Shown here piece after piece: positions 8,742 to 16,936 of a stretch of 64,000 nucleotides of DNA. The position numbers were made by a program, and so were the translations under genes. The DNA is from Gemmatimonas sp. (GTDB lineage Bacteria > Gemmatimonadota > Gemmatimonadetes > Longimicrobiales > Longimicrobiaceae). The stretch is from positions 1 to 64,000 of the forward strand of contig WHSP01000002.1 in NCBI GenBank assembly GCA_009380025.1, written 5' to 3'. The notes beneath the pieces were generated by a model. That model had not been told where the DNA came from. It saw only the letters and a list, made by a program, of their open reading frames with translations, and searched no databases. Position 1 is the stretch's first letter. Every line of letters begins with the position of its first letter.

Positions 8742-11413
8742 GCGAGGAGCGCTGGTTGAGAAGGTCCGAACGTTGGCTGCGGCTGCTGCTGCGGTTGTAT
8801 CCAGAGGACTTTCGGGAAGAGATGGCGGAGGGGCTACTGGAAGCATACCGCGACCGCTGCCGAGCGGCGTTCCGGCGAGGCGGCGTGCTGTCGCTCGGCG
8901 GGATATGGCTGCGCTCGCTGGTTGACTCGCTTCGCAACGGTGTTGGAGAGCGGGTCCGGCCGGGGATCACCTGGCGGCGGGTGGGGAATTGGGGCCGAGA
9001 CCCGGAGCTGGTGGTGCGGCGCCTTAGGCGGGCGCCGATGTTCGTGGCTGCAATGGTAGGAACGCTGACGGTCGGCCTGGGTGCGTTCGCCGTAGTCTAC
9101 ACGGTGGTGGACAAGGTGCTGATCGAGCCGCTGCCATACGACGAGCCCGAGAACCTGTATTTCGTGTGGCGGGACTATGGACCAATCTTCGATCTGAATC
9201 GCGGGTGGCTCGGGGGGACTGACGTCGTAGCCCTGGAAGATGCGGGCGTGATACAGGAAGTCGCGGGGGTCGAGAGGGACGACGGCGTGACGCTGACGGG
9301 TGGAACCACGGATGGCGAGCCACAAGAGGTGGCTGTCATGACCACGTCGCCGAACCTCTTCGAGCTTCTTGGCGTCCAACCTGAGCTGGGGCGCGGCTTC
9401 ACGCCTAGCGAAGTCGGGCCCGGCCGCCCGGCGGTGGCGGTGCTGACATACGGGCTCTGGAGCCAGCGCTTCGGTGCCGATCCCTCGATCGTTGGCCAGG
9501 AGATCCGGCTGGATGGCGAACCGTACAAGGTGATCGGGGTGATGGCCCGGGACTTCTCGTTCGTTCAGCACGCCTCTCTGGAGCTGCCGCAGAGTGCAGA
9601 TCTTTACACGACCTTTGACCTGAATCTCGCCGAGACAAACCCCGGTGCGGGGTCGTACGCGGGACTGCTGCGCGCACGGCCCGGATCATCACCCGAGGCA
9701 GTGGAGGCGGCGGTTGCGACCGTCGGCAGAATGGTGGACGAGCGAGACTTCGAAAGCCGAGGCCTGCGGCTGTACCCGGTCGCAATGGAAGCGGACCTCG
9801 TCTCGCGCGTGCGTCCGGCGATCGTGATGCTGGGTCTCGCAGGCCTGCTCCTCGTAGTCGTACTGATGGTCAACTTGGCGACGCTGCTGCTGGTGCGAGC
9901 GGCGCAACGGGAGCGTGAGTTCGCGATATCTCGAGCTCTAGGAGCTGACCGGCTCGCGCTCGTACGGGCTACGCTGCTGGAGGGTGGAGTGCTGGGGGCA
10001 CTCGGTGGCGTGGGAGGCGCTCTCGTCGCAGTGTGGGGAACGCGGGCGCTGGTCGCGCTTGCGCCTCTGGACCTACCGCGGCGGGACTCGATCGCCGTGG
10101 ACTGGGGAGTAGCCGGGACTGTCATCGGCGTCGGCGCACTGCTGGGGCTGCTCGCCGGCGCGGTGCCCGCCGCGTGGGCGACCCGCACGCGCCTCGCAAC
10201 GCTGCTCGCGGCCACGGCCGTGCGGGGCGGCGGAGGTCATGGGCGGATGCGCCGAGCCATGGTCGTGGTGCAGGTAGCGCTCTCGCTGGTGCTATTGAGT
10301 GCTGGCGGTCTCGTACTGCGGAGCTTCGAACAGATGCTGCGGGCGAATCCCGGATTCGATCCGTCGCGCGTGCTGACCTTGCGGGTGCCGGTTCCGCAGG
10401 CCCGCTACCCCGACACCGCTGCGGTCCGCTCACTCCACGAGCGGATCCATGCGGGGCTATCCACACTACCCGGCGTGCGGTCTGTAGGGGCGGCGGGGGC
10501 GCTGCCCCTCTCGGCCGACGCATCCCAGACGACCGTGGGCTTCCCCGGCGCCCCCGGCAATACCGGGGAGACCGAACACGACCGGCCTTTGGTTGACCGG
10601 GTGCGGACGCGGCCCGGCTATTTCGAGGCACTCGGAATTCCCGTCCTCGCCGGCCGCGCCTTCGAGGAAACTCCGACCGAGGGAGTTCGAGAGGCTCTGA
10701 TCGACCGAACGCTCGCGGCCGAATTCTTTCCCACGGGCAGCCCCATCGGCGCAACGCTGATGTTCTTCGACGACTCGCTCCGAGTGATCGGAGTGGTCGA
10801 ACACGCACGCCTGTACAACGTGTATCGGGATGACCGCCCGCAGGTCTACCTTCGAACTGCGGACTTCCTCAGGCCGACCCTGTCGTGGGCACTACGGACC
10901 AACGGCTCGCCCCTGAGCCTGGCCGCGGAGGCGCAGGCGACGATCTGGGAGATCGATCCGGAGCTCGCTGTGGCAGACATCCGCTCGATGGACCAAGTCG
11001 TGAGTGACTCGGTTCGACAGCAGCGCGTCAGTGCGGTGCTCATTTCCGGCTTCTCTCTCGGCGCGCTGCTGCTGGCAGCGATGGGGCTTTTCGGCGTGGT
11101 CTCCGGCTCGGTCACTCGCCGGAGCCATGAGGTAGCCGTGCGGCTGGCCCTCGGGGCGGCGCATGGCCGGGTGCTCCGGCTCGTCGTCCGCGAGGGCATG
11201 GTGCTCGTCTTCCTCGGCCTGCTCATCGGCGCCCCGGGCGTCCTCCTCGCGGCGCGGATAATCGGAGGTGTGCTGGTGGGCATCTCTCCATTCGACCCCC
11301 CGACCCTCGGCGCTGTGGCAATCGGCCTCGCGCTGGTGGCCCTGGCGGCCTGCTACATCCCTGCCCGGCGCGTGGCGGGGATCGAGCCGGCGCGATTGCT
11401 CAGGCAGGATTGA
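8738..11413 (+). CDS. ADOP-type permease (duplicated FtsX/MacB-like)
   Basis: 891 residues. The N-terminal prefix (RSERWLRLLLRLYPEDFREEM, then AYRDRCRAAF) is the 'permease prefix' type that differs from that of the 1593-4313 protein. TM1 is AAMVGTLTVGLGAFAVVYTV, followed by the MacB-like periplasmic core (NLFELLGVQPELGRGFTPSE), a first FtsX block (QREREFAISRALGADRLALV), a second periplasmic domain, and the last FtsX block (RRSHEVAVRLALGAAHGRVL, ending in YIPARRVAGIEPARLLRQD). It is translationally coupled to padR. There is no ATPase partner, and the substrate is unknown. Confidence 0.9.
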   Translation: MSEERWLRRSERWLRLLLRLYPEDFREEMAEGLLEAYRDRCRAAFRRGGVLSLGGIWLRSLVDSLRNGVGERVRPGITWRRVGNWGRDPELVVRRLRRAPMFVAAMVGTLTVGLGAFAVVYTVVDKVLIEPLPYDEPENLYFVWRDYGPIFDLNRGWLGGTDVVALEDAGVIQEVAGVERDDGVTLTGGTTDGEPQEVAVMTTSPNLFELLGVQPELGRGFTPSEVGPGRPAVAVLTYGLWSQRFGADPSIVGQEIRLDGEPYKVIGVMARDFSFVQHASLELPQSADLYTTFDLNLAETNPGAGSYAGLLRARPGSSPEAVEAAVATVGRMVDERDFESRGLRLYPVAMEADLVSRVRPAIVMLGLAGLLLVVVLMVNLATLLLVRAAQREREFAISRALGADRLALVRATLLEGGVLGALGGVGGALVAVWGTRALVALAPLDLPRRDSIAVDWGVAGTVIGVGALLGLLAGAVPAAWATRTRLATLLAATAVRGGGGHGRMRRAMVVVQVALSLVLLSAGGLVLRSFEQMLRANPGFDPSRVLTLRVPVPQARYPDTAAVRSLHERIHAGLSTLPGVRSVGAAGALPLSADASQTTVGFPGAPGNTGETEHDRPLVDRVRTRPGYFEALGIPVLAGRAFEETPTEGVREALIDRTLAAEFFPTGSPIGATLMFFDDSLRVIGVVEHARLYNVYRDDRPQVYLRTADFLRPTLSWALRTNGSPLSLAAEAQATIWEIDPELAVADIRSMDQVVSDSVRQQRVSAVLISGFSLGALLLAAMGLFGVVSGSVTRRSHEVAVRLALGAAHGRVLRLVVREGMVLVFLGLLIGAPGVLLAARIIGGVLVGISPFDPPTLGAVAIGLALVALAACYIPARRVAGIEPARLLRQD

Positions 11414-11826
11414 AAGGACATGGGGACGTCCAGGCACAAAGAGCACAGGCCCGGCTAGATGGCTAACCCATCGGGGAAGACGCGAATCCATCGCCCGTTT
11501 GGTTCAGGATTCCTGATCGCCGCAGCGGGACAGACGTCGTATACCGGGGCGGATCATTGATGCCTAGACTAGGTCGTCTGTCGAAAGTTCGGTGAGGGGC
11601 GATGGAGTCGGGTCTGGGGCACCCGGAAGAGCCACGAAGTCGATCCGCTCGCTCACCATTAGCTCACCGCAACGGCACACACGGACAGACAAGCCGCATA
11701 AAAACAGGATAATCCCGCCATCGTCCGTCTGGGGTTCGGGGGTGGACCCTGCACGACGAGCTGGTGCAGCGCGAGCACGCCGGGTACCCGCGGATCGTGC
11801 GGTAGCCCAGCGGCTAGGGTCGTTCG
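11414..11826. other. Intergenic stretch without a convincing gene
   Basis: About 410 bases between the permease and the HTH gene. A short plus-strand frame (WTLHDELVQREHAGYPRIV, ending near 11806) looks coding-like but has no start and may be a gene remnant. I see no terminator or RNA gene. Confidence 0.4.
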
Positions 11827-12012
11827 TTAGGCGTCTTCTTCCCGGGCCCGTCGCTCCAGCTCGGCGAGGGCAAGACGCAAGTATGCCGGCGGGGCCCGCT
11901 CTCCTCGCTCCCATCGGCGAACGGCGCGCATCGTGACGCCCAGCGCCTCGGCGAGCCGTTTCTGCGTCCACCCCAGGCGCTTCCGCGTCTCCAGAACGAA
12001 AATCTCCGCCAT
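11827..12012 (-). CDS. Minimal XRE-type HTH regulator, copy 1
   Basis: 61 residues, almost entirely one Cro/CI-type helix-turn-helix: RKRLGWTQKRLAEALGVTMR followed by AVRRWERGER and a short C-terminal helix (LRLALAELERRAREE). No ligand or dimer domain is present. It is transcribed divergently from a lipoprotein gene 105 bases away. A near-identical copy at 15280-15462 sits in the same arrangement next to a near-identical lipoprotein, so the regulator and the lipoprotein move or duplicate together. It probably represses the shared divergent promoter. Confidence 0.8.
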   Translation of the reverse strand: MAEIFVLETRKRLGWTQKRLAEALGVTMRAVRRWERGERAPPAYLRLALAELERRAREEDA

Positions 12013-12116
12013 CTCCCCCTCCCAACTCCCCGTGTCAGTTTTTCGTGGACGTAGCGTTTAACCGAGTGCCGGTCCAATGTTCCTGCGCACCTCGCCCCTT
12101 CTTTGGAGGAGACCGA
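12013..12116. promoter_or_regulatory. Divergent promoter region of HTH-lipoprotein module 1
   Basis: The 104 bases between the HTH and lipoprotein starts are conserved, in inverted orientation, at 15182-15279: both copies carry TAGCGTTTAACCGA, GCCGGTCCAATGTTCC and TTCTTTGGAGGAGACCGA. Conservation of non-coding sequence suggests a shared operator and RBS (GGAGGAG, 12105-12111). Confidence 0.5.
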
Positions 12117-12599
12117 ATGACATCAATGAAACGTGTGTTCGCTGCGCTGGCGTTCGTGTTGGCCGCTGCGTGCAACGACGTGACCGGACTCGGGCGTTAC
12201 GAAGGCGTACGGGTTGTGGCGGAGGTCGAGGACGAGATGGTGACGACTACCGTGCACAACGGAAGCGCAGTTCCCATCACGCGGACGCCCCAATGCCATG
12301 GCGACCTTCAGTACTATGAAGGATTGCTCCGGTGGGAGTATGGGTGGGAATATGATCCGGGTGTTGCGTATATCGATATTGGTTACCAGGACCCGTGCGA
12401 TCTCAGATACTCGTATCTTTTCGGCGCTGACCCCATAGCACCTGGCGAGGACTACGTATTGGAGCCGTGGCACGTGAGCGTCTTTGGTTCGAGCCAGTAC
12501 CGGTTCAACATGGATCTTCGGGGGCCAGACGGTGAGCGGCTGCCGGAGAGGGCGCGCATCTCGAACACGTTCCGAGTCGAATCTCTTCGCGTGGACTAA
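12117..12599 (+). CDS. Exported lipoprotein of the module family, member A
   Basis: 160 residues from ATG 12117 behind GGAGGAG. The signal peptide MTSMKRVFAALAFVLAAAC ends in a lipobox Cys, so it is probably a lipid-anchored envelope protein. The mature part shares with three neighbours the pattern GxYEGVRVxA near the start, VHNGSAVPITR in the middle, and YRFNMDLRGPDGERLPERAR then ISNTFRVE at the end, suggesting a single compact beta-rich domain. I know no described family for it. It is the intact first gene of a two-gene operon with member B. Confidence 0.75.
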   Translation: MTSMKRVFAALAFVLAAACNDVTGLGRYEGVRVVAEVEDEMVTTTVHNGSAVPITRTPQCHGDLQYYEGLLRWEYGWEYDPGVAYIDIGYQDPCDLRYSYLFGADPIAPGEDYVLEPWHVSVFGSSQYRFNMDLRGPDGERLPERARISNTFRVESLRVD

Positions 12600-12620
12600 A
12601 AAATGATAGGAGGACCTTCC

Positions 12621-13096
12621 ATGCTCCGTCCTATGCACTGTAGGTGGCTCCGGCGCCTCGCCTTGATTGGCGCACCCGTTGCTGCCATCGCGTGTAGCGA
12701 TAGCACCGGACCCAAGGGCAAGTACGAAGGGGTGAGCGTCATCGCAAACGCCGAAGGGGACAGCGTGTTCACTGTATTCCGAAACGAAAGTCCGTTTACA
12801 ATCACGTCTTATAGCGGATGTACCGGAGGTCTCCAGCGGCGTGAAGGGTGGGGGCATCCGTGGGCTTATGCATTCGAGCACGACTCGTGCGATATCGTTA
12901 TCGTCGACTATGCACCCAGCCAGGAGGTCGTAGGGGGAAGTGGTCGACCCACATACTTGACCCTGGGGAATATCGATTCAACTTCGAGCTTTGGGGGCCC
13001 GATAATGAACCGCTCCCCGAACGGGCGCGCATCTCAAACTCGTTCTGGGTCGAGTTCCCTCCGGCGATGGATCCCGAACTATCAGGGGCTCCCTAA
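12621..13096 (+). pseudogene. Exported lipoprotein of the module family, member B (frameshifted)
   Basis: ATG 12621 is preceded by GGAGG; the signal peptide ends in VAAIAC. It keeps KYEGVSVIANAEGDSVFTVF and the family layout up to about residue 105. The conserved end (LDPGEYRFNFELWGPDNE, ARISNSFWVEF) continues only after a frame change at the G5 run 12933-12937, where one base appears to be missing. The stop for the conserved end (TAA 13094-13096) lies inside a terminator hairpin. Either decay or a homopolymer sequencing error. Confidence 0.7.
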
Positions 13097-13112
13097 GCGG
13101 GAGCCCCTTTTT
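13085..13112 (+). terminator. Rho-independent terminator of the lipoprotein A-B operon
   Basis: Nine-base stem GGGGCTCCC (13085-13093) and GGGAGCCCC (13099-13107), loop TAAGC, followed by TTTTT. The loop starts with the stop codon of lipoprotein B. Confidence 0.85.
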
Positions 13113-13140
13113 CTGCCAGCGTCGGGCGACTACGCACGCA

Positions 13141-13257
13141 TCACCGCGTCCACTCGTGGACCATCCAGACGCTGACGCCCAGGGAATCGGCAACCTGCTC
13201 GGCCCGCAGCAACCGCGGCAGGGTTGCGTCTAATAATGATCTCGATGGCGTGTTCAT
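13141..13257 (-). CDS. Truncated excisionase-like (MerR/HTH_17 type) protein
   Basis: 38 residues from an ATG at 13257: LLRAEQVADSLGVSVWMVHEWTR, which is the first half of the HTH_17/excisionase fold (helix, turn, recognition helix). The frame stops (TGA) right after WTR, where the wing would normally continue. Such proteins accompany tyrosine integrases and steer excision. Position close to a tRNA fragment (13522-13566) suits a leftover of an integrated element whose integrase is gone. It is short enough that it may be non-functional. Confidence 0.45.
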   Translation of the reverse strand: MNTPSRSLLDATLPRLLRAEQVADSLGVSVWMVHEWTR

Positions 13258-13337
13258 CTGCTCCTCGTGGCCTTGGGTTGAGCTATCCACAAGCACGATA
13301 AACAACGCACAGAAAGTGCAGGAAGAGGCACGTGTCT

Positions 13338-13376
13338 CCCTCATTATCTCGTTACCTGACAACGAGATAATGAGGG
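13338..13376. repeat. Perfect 16-bp hairpin with 7-base loop
   Basis: CCCTCATTATCTCGTT (13338-13353), loop ACCTGAC, and AACGAGATAATGAGGG (13361-13376). It is AT-richer than its surroundings, without a T-run, so it is not an obvious terminator. It lies between the excisionase remnant and the tRNA fragment; an attachment-site arm, operator or DNA hairpin are possible. Confidence 0.7.
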
Positions 13377-13463
13377 CGCATACGTGCACCTTTATGTAAC
13401 GACTTCTTACTTTTTGGGCTTTTTGGCGGGGTCCCTAATGGATCGCCCTCGAGGGCGACCAGT

Positions 13464-13484
13464 CTGGCACCACGACTGGCACCA
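13464..13484. repeat. Paired CTGGCACCA repeats, also found inverted at 17532-17552
   Basis: CTGGCACCA occurs at 13464-13472 and 13476-13484 (12-base spacing). The complement, TTGGTGCCA, occurs twice with the same 12-base spacing at 17532-17540 and 17544-17552. Both pairs lie about 40-110 bases from a tRNA or tRNA fragment, the position of integrase arm-binding sites. Confidence 0.5.
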
Positions 13485-13521
13485 GTCACGCAAAAACCGT
13501 TGCGGCAGTAGAACGACCTTA

Positions 13522-13566
13522 CGGCTCCAAACCAGAAGGTCACAGGTTCGAATCCTGTAGCGCCCA
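13522..13566 (+). tRNA. 3' half of a tRNA gene (probably Trp, CCA), likely att footprint
   Basis: From the anticodon loop onward the sequence is tRNA-like: CTCCAAA loop (anticodon CCA), CCAGA stem, variable loop, ACAGG-TTCGAAT-CCTGT T-arm, and acceptor AGCGCCCA. The 5' half (acceptor, D-arm) is missing and the bases where the 5' anticodon stem should be do not pair. This is the typical scar of a tyrosine-integrase element that integrated in the anticodon/T region. It is not expected to give a functional tRNA. Confidence 0.65.
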
Positions 13567-13598
13567 CTCAATAACCACAACGACTTACGCCACTTAGC

Positions 13599-13621
13599 AG
13601 CCGCCTACGGGCGGCCTTTTC
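13599..13621 (+). terminator. Terminator downstream of the tRNA fragment
   Basis: Stem GCCGCC (13600-13605) with GGCGGC (13610-13615), four-base loop, then TTTT. Probably the native terminator of the tRNA gene whose 3' half is at 13522-13566. Confidence 0.6.
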
Positions 13622-13630
13622 GTCCCCAAG

Positions 13631-13647
13631 GGTCACATATGGGTCAC
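13631..13647 (+). repeat. GGTCACATATGGGTCAC, copy of a repeat at 17806-17822
   Basis: A 17-base sequence that recurs with two changes (GGGCACATATGGGGCAC) at 17806-17822 in the same orientation, 4.2 kb away. One lies ~65 bases beyond the tRNA fragment, the other ~68 bases upstream of tRNA-Val. Each is itself a GG(T/G)CAC tandem. Confidence 0.5.
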
Positions 13648-13714
13648 TGCGGGGAGGTTGCCGGGAATAGATCGGCGTCGACGGAGATTGCGTCGCGTAG
13701 GTGGGGCGTCCATC

Positions 13715-14020
13715 ATGGAAGAATGTCCGACCCTGACGAGCCCCCCTAATCCTGGTCCGCGTGCCTATCGCAGGTTGGTGATGGGGGCGGGCGGCGTCGA
13801 TCCCGAGCTCGAGTGAAGAGCGGAGGCCAAGCACAAAGAACGCCTGGCCAAGTGGGAGATGGATACGGAGCTGCGCGCCGCCTACCGCCGCCGTCGTCGC
13901 AAAGAGCGCAAACGTCGCCGCAGTATCATCGACCGCGTGTTCGGACTGCTGGAGAAGGCGCTGAAGGGTTGGCTAGGTCGGCCGGATTTCGTGGCCGAAG
14001 CGCCGCCAGCTACGGATTGA
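13715..14020 (+). pseudogene. Unknown basic protein split by an in-frame TGA
   Basis: From ATG 13715 a frame of 33 codons (ending VMGAGGVDPELE) stops at TGA 13814-13816. The same frame then continues for 67 codons with strongly coding-like character: AEAKHKERLAKWEMDTEL, a poly-Arg/Lys helix (AAYRRRRRKERKRRRS), IIDRVFGLLEKALKGWLG, stop at 14018. The charge pattern looks like a phage-type structural or scaffold-like small protein, but I recognise no family. Either a nonsense mutation or two unrelated frames; the continuity DPELE-stop-RAEAK favours the former. Confidence 0.35.
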
Positions 14021-14272
14021 CGATCCCCACATTCCTCGTACGGCCATTTGGAATAGGCTCGCAGAACGTCACGGCGTAAGCCCGCGCACGATTCAGCGGG
14101 CGCCAGAATCAGAGGTATTTCCGTGGTGTCCGAGTCTGTTCCGGGAGGCTGGGGATGACTCTCGCCTCTCTCGCCAACTCTCTTCCACTTGTTCGTGGTC
14201 CTGTCGGAAAGTTGGCACAAAAATGGGCCCCCGCTGAGGGAGTCCCTTATTTGATTTCGGTACCGGCGGGGC

Positions 14273-14711
14273 CTATTCGACGCGGAACCAGTTCGAGCTT
14301 CGCGCGGCTTGCGGCAGCAGCTCTCCGTCCGGACCGCGAAGCTTGAGCTCGAATCGATGGTCTCCTGGCTCGAGTTGGTTCAGGCCCCACCAGCTCGATA
14401 CGCGCTCTTCACCGGGTGCAATCTCCACAGGAGCAGTAGAGACGTCGAGGCAGGCGGCGCCCTCGGGAAGCTCCCACGATGAATCGCCTTCGCGGTTGTA
14501 AAGCTCAGCGTCGCAGTGGGGGAAGTGTCGTGTGATGGGAACCGCACTGCCATTGCGGATCGTCCGGACCACCGAGTCCCCCTCGAGACTCGCCGTCACA
14601 CGCACCCCTTCGTACTCCCCCAGTCCAGTCGAATCATCCAGAAGACTGCAGGCCGCCACCAGCGGCAGGCCCAAGAGGAGAAGGAGGAGAAACCGACCAT
14701 TTCGCTATCAT
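14273..14711 (-). pseudogene. Exported lipoprotein of the module family, member D (frame-broken signal peptide)
   Basis: The conserved body is intact (GLGEYEGVRVTASLEGDSV, RNGSAVPITRHF, LEPGDHRFELKLRGPDGE, SSNWFRVE). The signal peptide is in another frame: ATG 14711 reads MIAKWSV, and removing one T from the TTT run that follows would give LLLLLLGLPLVAAC and join the body. So a one-base insertion near 14689 breaks the gene just after the start. It lies eight bases downstream of member C, as B follows A. Decay or sequencing error. Confidence 0.7.
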
Positions 14712-14719
14712 TGGTGCGT

Positions 14720-15181
14720 TCATTCGACTCGGAACGTGTTCGAGATGCGCGCCCTCTCCGGCAGCAGGTCGCCTTCTGACCCTCGAAGGTTCATGCCGAA
14801 CCGGTAGACTCCCGGATCGAACCCGCTGATGTCCCTCGATACGAGGACGCGTCTCTCGCCAGGTGCAATAGTGTCAAAGGGTCCAACACCGATGGCCAGG
14901 CACACGCCCGTATAATCCGCGTACTCCCACCGGAAAAATCCTTTATAACGATGCAGGGGCCCCGGACATTCGTAGGGTAACCCAGAAACCCTCGCGGCGT
15001 ATCGCGTAATGGGGACCGCGCTCCCGTTGTGCACGGTAGCCGTCAGCACGGCTATCGATGTCCTCCCATCGATCTCCGCCACCACCCGCACGCCTTCATA
15101 CTCGCCCAGACCGGTCACGTCGTTGCACGCGGCGGCGAACACGAACGCCAGCGCAGCGGACACACGTTTCATCGATGTCAT
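14720..15181 (-). CDS. Exported lipoprotein of the module family, member C
   Basis: 153 residues, closely related to member A: signal MTSMKRVSAALAFVFAAAC, then NDVTGLGEYEGVRVVAEIDG, VHNGSAVPITRY, FDTIAPGERRVLVSRD, YRFGMNLRGSEGDLLPERAR and ISNTFRVE. The conserved upstream RBS region and divergent HTH gene repeat the arrangement of member A in mirror image. It should be lipid-anchored after cleavage at Cys19. Central regions differ more than the ends, as would be expected if surface loops evolve quickly or if a binding partner differs. Function unknown. Confidence 0.75.
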   Translation of the reverse strand: MTSMKRVSAALAFVFAAACNDVTGLGEYEGVRVVAEIDGRTSIAVLTATVHNGSAVPITRYAARVSGLPYECPGPLHRYKGFFRWEYADYTGVCLAIGVGPFDTIAPGERRVLVSRDISGFDPGVYRFGMNLRGSEGDLLPERARISNTFRVE

Positions 15182-15279
15182 TCGGTCTCCTCCAAAGAAG
15201 GGGGCAGCGTGTGCGGGAACATTGGACCGGCGTTCGGTTAAACGCTACAGCCACGAAAGAATGACACGGGGAGGGGGAG

Positions 15280-15462
15280 ATGGCGGAGATTTTCGTTCTG
15301 GAGACGCGGAAGCGCCTAGGGTGGACGCAGAAACGGCTCGCCCAGGCGCTGGGCGTCACGATGCGGGGCGTTCGCCGATGGGAGCGAGGGGAGCGGGTCC
15401 CGCCGGCATACTTGCGTCTTGCCCTCATCGAGGTCGAGCGACGCGCCCGGGAAGAAAGCTAG
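15280..15462 (+). CDS. Minimal XRE-type HTH regulator, copy 2
   Basis: 60 residues, about nine in ten identical to the 11827-12012 protein: RKRLGWTQKRLAQALGVTMR, GVRRWERGERVPP, LRLALIEVERRAREE. It is divergent from lipoprotein C with a 98-base gap that matches the gap of module 1. Differences fall outside the recognition helix except R/G before VRRWERGER, so both regulators probably read the same operator and could cross-regulate the two lipoprotein operons. Confidence 0.8.
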   Translation: MAEIFVLETRKRLGWTQKRLAQALGVTMRGVRRWERGERVPPAYLRLALIEVERRAREES

Positions 15463-15493
15463 AAATCCCGCCTAACTGAAATCCCGCCTAACT
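15462..15493. repeat. 16-bp perfect tandem duplication
   Basis: GAAATCCCGCCTAACT occurs twice head to tail (15462-15477 and 15478-15493) immediately after the HTH stop codon. It marks the edge between the HTH-lipoprotein module and the phage packaging remnants. Confidence 0.8.
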
Positions 15494-15502
15494 GACCCGA
15501 CG

Positions 15503-16193
15503 TCAGCCCCTACCGGCCGTCGGTGCCATTGCCCAGACGACACGTCCCGTCTGTCCCTTCTCAGCGTACCACGCGGCCAGCGCGACCGCGAGCACCAGGT
15601 CGTCATGTGAACCTTCCCGCCAGGCACCGTAACTGTCGTGCGCGGTGTCAGCGCTGATCTTGACCCTGAAAGCGAGTAGCTCGCGTACGAGCGTATCGAC
15701 GAGCGGGAGCCCCGCAGCGAACCTGAGCCTCCCGCTCTGGAGCAACACCTGCAGGAGCCCGACGAGATCGCGCTTCGGTACTCGATAACTGGCACCGCTC
15801 GAGGTGACAGAATCTCCCCCGGTAATGGTGATATCCACCAGCCGGCGGACCCCCTGCTTCTTCAGCATATCTACCACCGGCCGGCCGACCCCGGTCGCGT
15901 CCACCACCAGCGGATGCTCCAGTAGAGAACCCCGCTCCCGGAGCGCCTGCACGTGATCCACGACCACCGGGTAAGGCGTACCCAACAGCAACGCTCGAGG
16001 GCTCGACAGTCGTAGCTCGTCACGCGCCCCTGAGTCCTCAGCTGCTCGAGCGCTGCGAGTGCGGTGTAGTCGGCCGCCTGTCCAGATCGAGACCGACGAA
16101 CCACTTGGCGCTCGGCTCCGGCTCCGGCCGCCGCGGAGGGAGAGGAGCTGCTGGGCGTGGCCGCTGGGCGATCGTCATGGGGTCGGTCATCAT
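15503..16193 (-). pseudogene. Terminase nuclease (RNase H-like) gene, frameshifted
   Basis: Starts at an ATG overlapping the end of the ATPase gene (16193). The joined reading is KWFVGLDLGQAADYTALAAL, the first acid of the RNase H-like fold, then HPLVVDATGVGRPVVDML, and near the end GSHDDLVLAVALAAWYAE with the catalytic Asp pair. One G is missing in DLG near 16078 and the frame shifts again near 15985 before LGTPYPVVVDHV. In several phages the packaging ATPase and nuclease are separate adjacent genes like this. The gene as written cannot make the full nuclease. Confidence 0.7.
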
Positions 16194-16925
16194 GCGGCGA
16201 AGAGAGGTTCGACGTCGTCACTGATCGCGGCCTGCACATGTTCGTAACCGAACACCTGATCCTGCGTGTCGACGAACTCACAGCCGTATTCCTGGCGGTA
16301 CCACCAGTCGCCGATCTTGCTTCGCTCCTCCGCCAGCCACCGGGGTGAGATCCGCGGCACTTGCTCGGCGGGGATCATAATCCGCGACCAGCTCGGGCCA
16401 CCCTCCGTCCACTCGTGGTGGAAGAGCCCCCGCTTACCGAAAGGGGTGCTCAGCAACACGATCCTCCCCTGGCTGACCGCCAACATGGGCCTGATCGCCT
16501 GGTACAGGTCGTCCGATACGCGGGCCGCTTCATCGACAACCAGCAGCCCCACACTGCTGTAACCGCGGATGCTGCCCTCCTTACCGGGTAAGCAGATTGC
16601 CTAGCTCCAGCGTCAGTGCTGTCTCCCGCTTGATCGTCATGTCGCCCGCGACGGGGAGCAGTGCTTTCACCTTCCGGAACAACTCCTGGCTCTGCCTGAG
16701 AGCCGGTGCCAGGATGAGGATCAAAGCCGGCGAGCGGTACGCTGCCTCCTCCACTGCCAGGAGCGCACTGGTAGTACTCTTCCCCGACTGTCGGCTGCAG
16801 AGCAGGATGGTCTGGGAGGCACTCGAGCGCAGCAGGTCGCGCTGCCAGGGATCAGGATCGAGCCCCGCCCTCCTCGCCAGTCGAGCGGGATCGAGGACCG
16901 CGGCGATCCCACTCGCCGCTTGCAC
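16190..16925 (-). pseudogene. Terminase large subunit ATPase, disrupted
   Basis: N-terminal part (GTG 16925): DPDPWQRDLLRSSASQTILL, then CSRQSGKST (Walker A), AYRSPALILILAPALRQSQE. Then the frame breaks at LELGN, about 16588. A stretch of roughly five residues plus a shift is missing before LPGKEGSIRGYSSVGLLVVDEA (Walker B), which continues through STPFGKRGLFHHEW to the end at 16190. Such proteins pump DNA into phage capsids. Loss between Walker A and B means no functional motor. Confidence 0.75.
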
Positions 16926-16936
16926 GGTCCAGTGCC

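Noticed and set aside
13352..13567. Short minus-strand frame beginning MGATGFEPVTF
   Set aside because: This is the well-known spurious translation of an antisense tRNA 3' half.
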